Source: Treponema bryantii NK4A124
GTDB taxonomy: Bacteria > Spirochaetota > Spirochaetia > Treponematales > Treponemataceae
Length of the DNA: 64,000 nt
Direction of reading: 5' to 3'
Assembly: GCF_000421345.1 (NCBI RefSeq)
Contig: NZ_ATWV01000013.1
Location: 1 to 64,000 of the forward strand
This document shows, in pieces, positions 24,553-32,178 of this stretch; positions within the stretch are counted from its first letter, which is position 1; the number at the start of each line of letters is the position of its first letter. A model generated the notes under the pieces. The model saw nothing but the letters and a program-made list of their open reading frames with translations. It made no database searches and was not told the origin of the DNA. Made by a program: the position numbers and the translations under genes.

Positions 24553-26480
24553 TTTTCAGCGAACATTGCTTCAATCTTGTCTTTGTAGAGGTCGTTGATG
24601 CGGAAGCGCATGATTTCCTGTTTTGCAGAAAGTTCAACACCTACTTCAAATGGTTTTGTTATCAGGCTGAACTTTGAAATGCGTTCAAACATCTTAAAGC
24701 CATTCTTTGCAGAAATAAGGTTTGCAATCTCGTTTTCGTAGAGCTTCTGAATTACTTCAGACTCAAGAAGGTTTTCGTATGTATCATACTGAATACCGTT
24801 GAAAGCTGCATAGTTCTTAACTTCATCTTCATCAACAAGAATCAAGGCTGCTAGATAGCGCTGGTCCTGGCCAACAACAACTGCCTGCTTAATATAATGT
24901 GATTCAGAAAGCTTTGTTTCAATTGGAAGAGGTTCAAGGTTTTCACCACCACGAAGAACGATAGTATCCTTAATTCGGCCCTTAATGCAAAGCTCGTTGT
25001 GAATAGTCATAATTGCAAGGTCACCTGTATCAAGCCAGCCGTCTTCATTAATTACCTTTGCAGTAAGGTCTGGGCGCTTGTAGTAGCCCTTCATAACAGT
25101 AGGGCCCTTAATCTGAAGAACACCTTCTTTACAGCGGCCAAGAACAAAACCGTCCTGAGGGTCTACAATGCGGGCTTCTACACCACGAATTGGTGAACCG
25201 ATAGTTCTGAAGATTGGATCTGCCATTGGGCGAACTGCAACGATTGGAGCTGTTTCTGTAAGACCATAACCTTCTACAATCTGAACGCCGATTGCCCAGA
25301 AGAATTCATCAATAAACTTAGGGAAGGCTCCACCACCTGCAACACCGGCACGGAAGTTTGTTCCAAGCATAGACTTGATTTTTCTGAATACCAAAAGATC
25401 TCCTAGACCATAAAGAGGCCATAAGAGAGTCCAAGGAATCAGACAGAGAATCCACCAGAAAACAGTGTAATAACGGGTATAGCAGGCATTCTTGTTGAAC
25501 ATAAGTCGGCTCATAGCCTTCTGTGCCTTGGCAACTTTAACAAAAAAGTTGAACATGGCAAGAACAATACCACCGGTCTTGCGCATTTTCTTTGTGATTC
25601 CGTCGTAAACTGCTTCGAATACACGAGGAACGGCAGGAAGAATATGTGGATTAAGTGTCTTAAAGTCTGCAAGAAGAATTGAACCAACAGGCTTAGAATA
25701 ACAAAGAACTGCACCCTGAATAAGCATAACGTATTCAACCTCTCGTTCAAAAACGTGCCATACAGGAAGTACGCTCAAGGCTCTGTCGCCAGGATTCAGA
25801 TAGATTCGTTCTGGAATTTCGTCCAGCTGGGCAAGAAAGTTATGATGAGTAAGCATTACCCCCTTTGGAGTACCAGTAGTTCCCGAAGTAAAGATGATTG
25901 TAGCAAGGTCATCGCCCTTACCCTTTTCCAGTTCCTCTTCTACCTTTCCCTTATTTTCAATACGCCATTTCTGGCCGATTTTCATAAGTTCTTCGTAAAA
26001 AAGAACTTCTACACCGGCAGCTTTTGCGGCATCAAGGTTTTCCTGCTTTACTTCACTTTCAATAGAAATAACTGTTTTGAGTTCCGGAAGCTTGTCTTTG
26101 AGTGAAACAATTTTTGCTACCTGAGAATTGTTTTCTACAACACAGTATTTTGCTTCTGTAATAGAAAGGATTTTTTCAAGATCAATAGGAGTAGCATCAC
26201 AGCCGCGCGGAACATCAACCGCACCAATGTTCATAATTCCTAAATCAACATAAAGCCATTCTGCACGGTTATCGGAAATAAGACCAATAGGATCTCCGCG
26301 TTTAATTCCAAGGCTCAGGAGGGCTGCACCAAAATCAAGGCCATACTGATAAAGCTCACGGTAAAGAACAGGCTCAAACTGTCCGTTCTTAAGGCGCTTC
26401 ATCTGGGCATCTATTTCCGCAAACTCAGTTGCAGAATTGCGGACCATTTTAGGGATTGTGTAGTCGTCGTCGAAAATCAT
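24549..26480 (-). CDS. Long-chain acyl-CoA synthetase (AMP-binding)
   Basis: This 643-residue enzyme is of the FadD/ACSL-like branch. AMP-binding P-loop TIIFTSGTTGTPKGVMLTH (about residues 178-196), GYGLTETAPIVAVRP, WLDTGDLAIM and the RIKDTIVLRGGENLEP block are all present. A hydrophobic insert (about 345-375, WWILCLIPWTLLWPL) probably anchors it at the membrane. It activates fatty acids to acyl-CoA with ATP. I place the start at 26480 because GGAG lies 8 nt upstream; a frame to 26525 would read through a palindrome (26493-26532). It is the second AMP-binding enzyme in the window and not part of the ACP cluster. Its gene follows the chemoreceptor gene on the same strand. Confidence 0.9.
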   Translation of the reverse strand: MIFDDDYTIPKMVRNSATEFAEIDAQMKRLKNGQFEPVLYRELYQYGLDFGAALLSLGIKRGDPIGLISDNRAEWLYVDLGIMNIGAVDVPRGCDATPIDLEKILSITEAKYCVVENNSQVAKIVSLKDKLPELKTVISIESEVKQENLDAAKAAGVEVLFYEELMKIGQKWRIENKGKVEEELEKGKGDDLATIIFTSGTTGTPKGVMLTHHNFLAQLDEIPERIYLNPGDRALSVLPVWHVFEREVEYVMLIQGAVLCYSKPVGSILLADFKTLNPHILPAVPRVFEAVYDGITKKMRKTGGIVLAMFNFFVKVAKAQKAMSRLMFNKNACYTRYYTVFWWILCLIPWTLLWPLYGLGDLLVFRKIKSMLGTNFRAGVAGGGAFPKFIDEFFWAIGVQIVEGYGLTETAPIVAVRPMADPIFRTIGSPIRGVEARIVDPQDGFVLGRCKEGVLQIKGPTVMKGYYKRPDLTAKVINEDGWLDTGDLAIMTIHNELCIKGRIKDTIVLRGGENLEPLPIETKLSESHYIKQAVVVGQDQRYLAALILVDEDEVKNYAAFNGIQYDTYENLLESEVIQKLYENEIANLISAKNGFKMFERISKFSLITKPFEVGVELSAKQEIMRFRINDLYKDKIEAMFAEN

Positions 26481-26492
26481 AGTTTTTACTCC

Positions 26493-26532
26493 AGAATGAA
26501 TGACATTTTTAGTACATTTTGTCATTCATTCT
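26493..26532 (-). promoter_or_regulatory. 13-bp perfect inverted repeat before the acyl-CoA synthetase
   Basis: AGAATGAATGACA (26493-26505) and TGTCATTCATTCT (26520-26532) flank a 14-nt AT-rich loop. On the minus strand it ends exactly at the GGAG Shine-Dalgarno of the synthetase. There is no T-run, so an operator or a 5'-UTR hairpin is more likely than a terminator of the chemoreceptor gene. Confidence 0.6.
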
Positions 26533-26543
26533 AAAGTATACAC

Positions 26544-28649
26544 TCAGACCTTAAATAAGTCAATCTCTGAACCAATCTGCTTAATATTGTCGCCTACTGT
26601 TCCAGAAATTACAGAAAGGGCTGCTGCAGTGGCATTCATTCGCTCAATACCAATCTGCATTTCTTCAATGCTTCCCTTCATTGAGTCTGTAGAAATCTGC
26701 AGTCTTTCAATTTCTTTAAGAATATGTTTATTTCCTTCTGCCATTTCATCAGAAGCACCATGTACTTCGGAAGTTGAGTTATTCATAGACTGCAAAGCAT
26801 CGATAATCTGCTTTGAACCAATCTGCTGCTCTTCCATTGCACCCTTAATCTGTTCAACAATCTGGCTTGTTTCTCTGATGCTCTGTTCAATTGCAGTAAA
26901 GGCTGTATTAGTATCATTAGAAACGCTAACAACCTCTTCAATTGTAGCCTGAATCTTCTGGAGCTCAGAACCGATTGTCTTAGACTGGTCTGTAGAAGTT
27001 TCTGAAAGCTTACGGATTTCGTCGGCAACGACTGCAAAGCCCTTACCAGCCTCGCCTGCATGAGCCGCTTCGATTGCCGCATTCATAGCAAGAAGGTTTG
27101 TCTGCTCTGCAATATTTGCAATTGCAGTATTGGCATCCTGAAGCATTTTAGACTGCTCTTCGATACGCATGATTTTTTCGTTGGCATTGCTCTGGGTTGT
27201 AAAACCTTCGTGAGAATGAGTCTGAAGAGTTGTGAATGAAGTAATCATCTGACCAACAGACTTATTAACTGCATTAATGTTACCAATCATCTGTTCAACT
27301 GCAGCAGAAGCTTCTGTTACGCAGGCAGCCTGAGATTCAATCATGTTCTTAAGTGATTCAATATTTGAACTAATCTGGTTTACAGCACCGGCTGTTTCAT
27401 CTACAGCGCCTACCTGATTCAAAATCTGACCATTTACACTTTCAATATTTGCAATGATTTCTGTAATTGATGTAGAAGCATCCTGGGTTGTTTCCTGAAG
27501 TCCGCTATCAACAGTAATAAGATTTGATTTTGACTTCTGAAGATTTGTTACAATACCCTGAAGCTTTTCTACGAATGAATTAAAGCCGTTTACAACATCA
27601 CCAATTTCATCGTTTGTTGCCAGTGGAATGCGCTGTGTAAGATCTGCATTTCCGCTTGCAATAGTTTCAATTGAGCTCTTAACGGTTTTAAGAGGTTTAA
27701 TAAGCAGGGAGATAAAGAAGGTAATTAATCCGCCTGCTATAAGAATTGTAAGAACAATAATAAGGAAAACAGAAGTACGGAGCTGCTTAAGAGAACCAAA
27801 ATACATGTCAAAAGGAGCTACTGCAAATACAGTCCAGGTTGTATCAGGAATTCTCTTATAAGAAGCAAGAAGATGAGCATGAATATTCGGGTCAACAAAT
27901 TCATCTATACCTTCTTTTCCAGCAAAAATATTGTTAAGAATAAGTCCAAGGCCCTGTGTATCATCAAGTGCCGCACCGCCATCTTCTTCGCTGGTTTCTG
28001 TATTTTCATTTAAATTTGCAACTGTGGTTGAAGTAGCCCAGTTAATAACAGAAGGATGCATTCCGCCACCCATATCAATTTCTGCAATTGTATCTGCGAC
28101 TGAGTTTCCGCTGATAACCATTACAATTGCACCAATAATTCTTCCATTCTCATTACGAACCGGAACACTGTAATGCTGAAGGACTGTATCTGTAACAGGA
28201 CTTAAGGTTGGATCCGAAGCATAGTCCTTACCTGCAAAAGCTTCTGTAAAATAAGCTCTTGTTTTGAAGTTCATTATTCGGCCATCTGCAACAATTGCAT
28301 CTCCATTTGCATCATAAAAAGCAACATTCTCACAGTTTGCAGCAATAGAAGCGGCTATATGAGTAAGCTGCTCCTGCTTTTCTGCAAGGGAAGCATTTTC
28401 ATCCTTTATAACAGTTAATTCTGCCAGGGAATGAAGGGTCTGGAAATGCCGCTTATTGATTTCCACAACCTTGTTTACAACATCTGTAGAAACTGCCTCA
28501 ATTCGGGTATATACACCCTGAACCAAACCTTTAGATGCATTTCTATAAGAAATAATACCAATTGAAAGACTCGAAACAATTACGACTATCATAAACATAA
28601 CGAGGAGCTTTACTGTAAGCATTACACGAAGCTTGCTTTTTTCTGCCAT
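26544..28649 (-). CDS. Methyl-accepting chemotaxis protein with double-Cache-type sensor
   Basis: The protein (701 aa) has TM1 near residues 10-32, an external sensor (about 33-290) with Cache-like features ([20 protein letters not shown]), TM2 near 295-320, a HAMP segment ([20 protein letters not shown]) and a cytoplasmic signalling domain. The hairpin tip is [21 protein letters not shown], near residue 520-540, the contact for CheA and CheW. It should pass a small-molecule signal to the flagellar motor. I use ATG 28649 because AAGGA lies 8 nt upstream; an ATG at 28658 is next to that signal. No chemotaxis partners are adjacent. Confidence 0.93.
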   Translation of the reverse strand: MAEKSKLRVMLTVKLLVMFMIVVIVSSLSIGIISYRNASKGLVQGVYTRIEAVSTDVVNKVVEINKRHFQTLHSLAELTVIKDENASLAEKQEQLTHIAASIAANCENVAFYDANGDAIVADGRIMNFKTRAYFTEAFAGKDYASDPTLSPVTDTVLQHYSVPVRNENGRIIGAIVMVISGNSVADTIAEIDMGGGMHPSVINWATSTTVANLNENTETSEEDGGAALDDTQGLGLILNNIFAGKEGIDEFVDPNIHAHLLASYKRIPDTTWTVFAVAPFDMYFGSLKQLRTSVFLIIVLTILIAGGLITFFISLLIKPLKTVKSSIETIASGNADLTQRIPLATNDEIGDVVNGFNSFVEKLQGIVTNLQKSKSNLITVDSGLQETTQDASTSITEIIANIESVNGQILNQVGAVDETAGAVNQISSNIESLKNMIESQAACVTEASAAVEQMIGNINAVNKSVGQMITSFTTLQTHSHEGFTTQSNANEKIMRIEEQSKMLQDANTAIANIAEQTNLLAMNAAIEAAHAGEAGKGFAVVADEIRKLSETSTDQSKTIGSELQKIQATIEEVVSVSNDTNTAFTAIEQSIRETSQIVEQIKGAMEEQQIGSKQIIDALQSMNNSTSEVHGASDEMAEGNKHILKEIERLQISTDSMKGSIEEMQIGIERMNATAAALSVISGTVGDNIKQIGSEIDLFKV

Positions 28650-28784
28650 AAATACCATCCTTATATCTCTATATATATTTTACGGATTTTTCTGTAGATT
28701 TTTTAAATGAAAGTAGAATAATAATAATTATAACACAATATTATTAAATGTGTAATCTTTTTTTTATTAGCACCAGGGAATGAA

Positions 28785-29564
28785 ATGATTCAGACAGACA
28801 CCTTAAAAAACGGATATAAGATAATTCAGGACACAGAACGCTTTCAATTCGGAATTGATGCGGTGCTGCTGGCGGATTTTGCAGCCAGAGAAGTAAAGCC
28901 CGGGGACTCGGTAATCGACTTGGGAACAGGAACCGGGATTATTCCACTGCTGCTCGCGGGCCGGTGGAAGTCGACGGAAGGTGCTTTCGATACACCGCTT
29001 CGCGGCACTCAAGCACCGCAGGTTACTTTTACCGGCCTAGAAGTTCAGGAGGCTTCTGCTGAAATGGCAGCTCAGAGTGTTGCCTTAAACAGTCTTGAAA
29101 ATCAGATTCAGATTGTACATGGTGATTTGAAGGAAGCGGGTAGCCTTTTTCCAAGGCACAGCTTTAATGTGGTAACCTGTAATCCGCCGTATATGATAGA
29201 TGAACATGGCCGTCGTAATGCTCTGGATGCAAAAACTATTGCCCGCCACGAGGTTTTATGTACTCTGGAAGATGTTGTTGCGGCAGCTGATGATTTACTG
29301 GCTACACACGGAAAGTTTTTTATGATTCACAGACCCTTCCGCCTGCCGGAGATTTTTGAGGCACTGTCGGCTCACAAGCTGGAAGCAAAAAGAATGCGCC
29401 TGATTCAGCCTTTTGCAGGCAAAGAACCCAACATGGTTTTGATAGAAGCCCGTAAAAATGCAAAGCGACGGCTCACAATAGAACCGCCGCTTATAGTACG
29501 TAATGATGATGGTGAATATACTGTAGAAGTACAGGAGATCTACAATACTCCGGTGATTGAGTAG
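28785..29564 (+). CDS. TrmN6-like tRNA1(Val) adenine-N6 methyltransferase with inserted repeat peptide
   Basis: This 259-residue enzyme matches the YfiC/TrmN6 family: FQFGIDAVLLADF, the SAM motif VIDLGTGTGIIPLLLA (about residues 43-58), and the N6-adenine motif NPPY (about residue 132). An extra ~17-residue segment (about 64-80, with GAFDTPLRGTQAP) interrupts the strand after the SAM motif and is coded by a palindromic repeat, where relatives go almost directly to GVEIQ. The C-terminus ends PVIE-stop inside a second repeat copy (TAG at 29562-29564). AGGGA precedes the ATG. The enzyme is expected to modify A37 of tRNA1(Val); the insert lies in a loop and may be tolerated. Confidence 0.85.
   Translation: MIQTDTLKNGYKIIQDTERFQFGIDAVLLADFAAREVKPGDSVIDLGTGTGIIPLLLAGRWKSTEGAFDTPLRGTQAPQVTFTGLEVQEASAEMAAQSVALNSLENQIQIVHGDLKEAGSLFPRHSFNVVTCNPPYMIDEHGRRNALDAKTIARHEVLCTLEDVVAAADDLLATHGKFFMIHRPFRLPEIFEALSAHKLEAKRMRLIQPFAGKEPNMVLIEARKNAKRRLTIEPPLIVRNDDGEYTVEVQEIYNTPVIE
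28980..29017. repeat. Palindromic repeat inside trmN6, with compensated arm change
   Basis: The copy starts GGTGCTTTCGATAC and ends ACTCAAGCACC. Relative to the usual GGTGGTT/AACCACC arms, one G to C change on the left is matched by a C to G change on the right, so the stem is kept. It is read in frame as GAFDTPLRGTQAP. Confidence 0.92.
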
Positions 29565-29632
29565 GCCTCCGGCCGTATCGAAATCACCTTTAGATATGGT
29601 CTCGATACACCGCTTCGCGGCACTCGACCACC
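29552..29632. repeat. Two palindromic repeats at the trmN6 end, both with compensated changes
   Basis: Copy one (29552-29588) starts GGTGATTGAG and ends GAAATCACC: a G to A change is matched by C to T. It carries the trmN6 stop codon. Copy two (29596-29632), reversed, has TGGTC/GACCA in place of TGGTT/AACCA. It lies just before the end of the convergent TetR gene (29640). Confidence 0.9.
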
Positions 29633-29639
29633 GTTTCTT

Positions 29640-30302
29640 CTACAGGCTCTTAAGCATTGTCTCAACCAGCTTAAGAGTGCGGCCGAGGGCTGCCTCGTCT
29701 GTAGGAAGGGCAAAAAGTCCGCCTGCCTTACTGTCAGGATTCTGTCGAACAGTTTCTTTTCTAGCCGCAATATAAGAATCGCGCTGCTGGATAATTACTG
29801 CTGCAAATTCACTGGCAATGTCCTTAAATTCCTTTTCTGTTTTCTTTGTAATCTTTTTTGCTGCTGCAAAGGCTGAAAGCAGATCTTTAATTGAATCGCA
29901 TATCTGATTGTTTTCCCCTTCCACAATCTTCAATGCTGCAAGATTAAAATACTGCTCGCTGCGTACGAAAGCATAAATCTGGAACAAAGGTTCATTTTCA
30001 AAAAGCTGGAAATAACGTGTTATAAGCTTCTTAAAAACTGCAGATGGAGCGGTTTTCCCTCCCTTAACTCCATCAAGAGTTTTTTCTTCAAGGAAGCTTA
30101 TACTGTTTATTTCATTGGCACTATAAGAAATTGTAGCCTCATACATTGCATCGCGGCTTTCAAAATGGTTATAGAGCGAAGCTTTTTTAATTTCCAGTCC
30201 TTCTGAAACGTCTGCAAGAGAAGTTGCACCTGCACCCTTATCAAAAGCAGAGGCAAGAAATGCCTGGATTATTTTTTCCTGTGAAATATTTTTCTTACTC
30301 AT
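29640..30302 (-). CDS. TetR-family transcriptional regulator
   Basis: This 220-residue protein has an N-terminal TetR helix-turn-helix (about residues 8-52; ATSLADVSEGLEIKKASLYN, then HFESRDAMYEA) and a helical C-terminal ligand-binding domain. The HTH is typical, with KASLYNHF as the recognition helix. It is divergent from a small membrane-protein gene at 30430. The gap contains two TAACGTTA palindromes, which are likely its operator and suggest autoregulation and control of the membrane gene. The ligand is unknown. Confidence 0.9.
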   Translation of the reverse strand: MSKKNISQEKIIQAFLASAFDKGAGATSLADVSEGLEIKKASLYNHFESRDAMYEATISYSANEINSISFLEEKTLDGVKGGKTAPSAVFKKLITRYFQLFENEPLFQIYAFVRSEQYFNLAALKIVEGENNQICDSIKDLLSAFAAAKKITKKTEKEFKDIASEFAAVIIQQRDSYIAARKETVRQNPDSKAGGLFALPTDEAALGRTLKLVETMLKSL

Positions 30303-30317
30303 ACTATAAATATCGGT

Positions 30318-30357
30318 AACTAACGTTAATTAGTTTAATAGAAAATTAACGTTAGTT
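30318..30357. promoter_or_regulatory. Double palindromic operator, TAACGTTA, likely TetR site
   Basis: AACTAACGTTAATT (30318-30331) and AATTAACGTTAGTT (30344-30357) form an inverted repeat. Each half contains its own palindrome TAACGTTA, with centres 26 bp apart. The site starts 16 bp before the TetR start codon and lies in the divergent gap. Confidence 0.7.
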
Positions 30358-30429
30358 AGTTTTAAAAAGATTGCAAAATTGAAATTTCATTATAAAATAT
30401 AAATAAAGACAAATCAGGAGGTCATTTAA

Positions 30430-30654
30430 ATGGCTAAAAAAGGAAAAGACTATTTTGGAATGCCTTGGCTTATCAGTTTAATTTTTGCAATTATTCCGGT
30501 AACTTCATGGCTTTTTGGAGCTGTTACACGCTTCCAGGAAGGCAAATTCCTCGCAGGACTGCTTCGTCTGCTGCTTGGATGGAACATTATCTGGATTATA
30601 GACATCATTTTGATGCTTTTTACAGGTAAAATTTTAAGACTTCTTAACATCTAA
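30430..30654 (+). CDS. Small membrane protein, 74 aa
   Basis: This 74-residue protein has two hydrophobic helices (about residues 12-34 and 44-66) joined by a short basic loop (TRFQEGKFLAG). Such small two-helix proteins occur in Firmicutes and spirochaetes but I know no function. AGGAGG before the ATG (7-8 nt) is one of the strongest ribosome sites in the window. It lies behind the TetR operator and is the most likely target of that regulator. A drug or membrane-stress role is possible but not shown. It ends 3 bp into the convergent AMMECR1-domain gene. Confidence 0.75.
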   Translation: MAKKGKDYFGMPWLISLIFAIIPVTSWLFGAVTRFQEGKFLAGLLRLLLGWNIIWIIDIILMLFTGKILRLLNI

Positions 30655-32126
30655 TCTGTATAGGTAATTGTTTGTGCCCTGTAAAAATGCAGGGCATTTT
30701 TTTTCCATCCGTCAAAACCAAGCCCCGCCTTGTTGGAAAGCCGCGCCAGAAAATCTTCTCTGGTGTAATTACGCTCAAGGGCAATAGAAGCCTGCAGCAG
30801 AGTTTTTTCGCCTTTTTCATCTTCCAATATAAGGCTGTGAAGACCTGGTTCAAAATCAAATGGCCCGGATATTTCTTCCCACTTTCCGAAAATTGAAATA
30901 TTGGTATATAAATCTGCAAGTTCTTCCGGCCTTATGTAACTGTATCTGGGGTCTACAAGAGCCTCTTTTGTACAAAACTGAACTGCCTGCTCAAAGTCTT
31001 CCTCTGCCACCCCTTCATACAAAGAAAGACAGCCTCTGTCTTCTTCGGCATTTCTAAAGCGCACTGCAATTCCATAGTTTTTCTCTGGACCTGCGGTATT
31101 CTGAACAGGAGCAGCAAAATCCTGCCCCGCAAAGAAATCTTCTGCTGCCCTGTCCGCAAGATCACAAAGAGCCTGCTTTCTGGCAGTAGAAAACTTATCT
31201 TTCATGGCAATTAAGTCTCTGTCATACCAGCTGCCAAGAATCTCCCGGGCACTATCATTTCCCGCCTGTATTTTTTTACCTTTCAACAGTTCTATACATT
31301 TTTCCGGAGCATTCTGCCAGAAATAAGCGCCGGCATAAAAAGGGGTTTCCGCAGCGCAATATTTTGCAGGATTTTTCCTCCATTCTTCCCAGGCCAGCGC
31401 TTCATCATTGCTTTCAAACTTTTCGCCGAATTCTCCGCTTTCTAAAAACCAGTCTGAGCGCGACTTATAAGCTTCTGTAAACTGCTCAAGCCAGGCCCAT
31501 GCTTTATCCGGCTTTGGCTGATAGGCGGCAGAAAAGGCCAGGGTTAAAAGCTCAGGCTTCTGCTTTTGAATCCAGTTACACAACTGGTCTACAAAAAGCT
31601 CAGCCGGATCTCCCGGGTCCTTCATAAAAACATCAAAATCGAGGGTAATGGCAAAGGGGCCTGTAAGTTCAACAGTCTGCAAATCATCCCAGTCTACAAG
31701 CTGCACTGTCTGCCGCATTTTATCTGCAGTTTCCGGGTAAGTATTTTTAAGGCTTCGTTCAAGCCAGTCCATGCGGGCATTTCTGTTTGGCAGCAAAAGT
31801 TTTTTTCCCGAAAGCCATATAACCTTTTTTACGTAATCTTCTTCAACAAGCTTACCAACCCAGTTAACGCTGGTTACACTTTCAATTTCGGGTCTTATAT
31901 CGTGATGATAATCAAGAAGAACCAGCGTAATAGCGCCATGCTCCTGTGCATAAGCCTTTACAAAATCGTAAGAAAGTCCGTGTCTGTCGTGGAGATGAAT
32001 TTGAGTTTTTTGCCGACCGCAGGAAGAAAATATGAGAGTGAAGAAAATCAAAAACAAAGAAGCAAGGCTTGCACTTATACGAGACGGAACACCCATAACT
32101 CTCATGACACGTTTTTTCTTTTTCAT
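30651..32126 (-). CDS. Lipoprotein with arginase-like (UPF0489-type) N-domain and AMMECR1 C-domain
   Basis: This 491-residue protein has a lipoprotein signal ending FSSC near residue 36. Residues about 40-200 contain LDYHHDI and TLDFDVFMKDP, which match the D-x-H-x-D and D-x-D metal motifs of arginase-fold proteins such as UPF0489. Residues about 335-491 match AMMECR1: RGCLSLYEG, FCTKEALVDPRYSYIRPEEL, then ISIFGKWEEI and NKAGLGFDGWKKNALHFYRA. AMMECR1 and Memo homologues are neighbours or fusions in many genomes, and a Memo-type gene lies two genes away. There is no Shine-Dalgarno, but GATAAT lies 6 nt before the ATG. The divergent start of the DUF3160 gene is 52 bp away. Function is unknown. 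Confidence 0.75.
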   Translation of the reverse strand: MKKKKRVMRVMGVPSRISASLASLFLIFFTLIFSSCGRQKTQIHLHDRHGLSYDFVKAYAQEHGAITLVLLDYHHDIRPEIESVTSVNWVGKLVEEDYVKKVIWLSGKKLLLPNRNARMDWLERSLKNTYPETADKMRQTVQLVDWDDLQTVELTGPFAITLDFDVFMKDPGDPAELFVDQLCNWIQKQKPELLTLAFSAAYQPKPDKAWAWLEQFTEAYKSRSDWFLESGEFGEKFESNDEALAWEEWRKNPAKYCAAETPFYAGAYFWQNAPEKCIELLKGKKIQAGNDSAREILGSWYDRDLIAMKDKFSTARKQALCDLADRAAEDFFAGQDFAAPVQNTAGPEKNYGIAVRFRNAEEDRGCLSLYEGVAEEDFEQAVQFCTKEALVDPRYSYIRPEELADLYTNISIFGKWEEISGPFDFEPGLHSLILEDEKGEKTLLQASIALERNYTREDFLARLSNKAGLGFDGWKKNALHFYRAQTITYTD

Positions 32127-32178
32127 ATTGGAATTATCGCATATAGACAGTCATTTTGAAAAGTATCATATTTATAAT

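Noticed and set aside
32173-32178. TATAAT as -10 of the DUF3160 gene
   Set aside because: It touches the ATG at 32179, so transcription would start inside the coding region.
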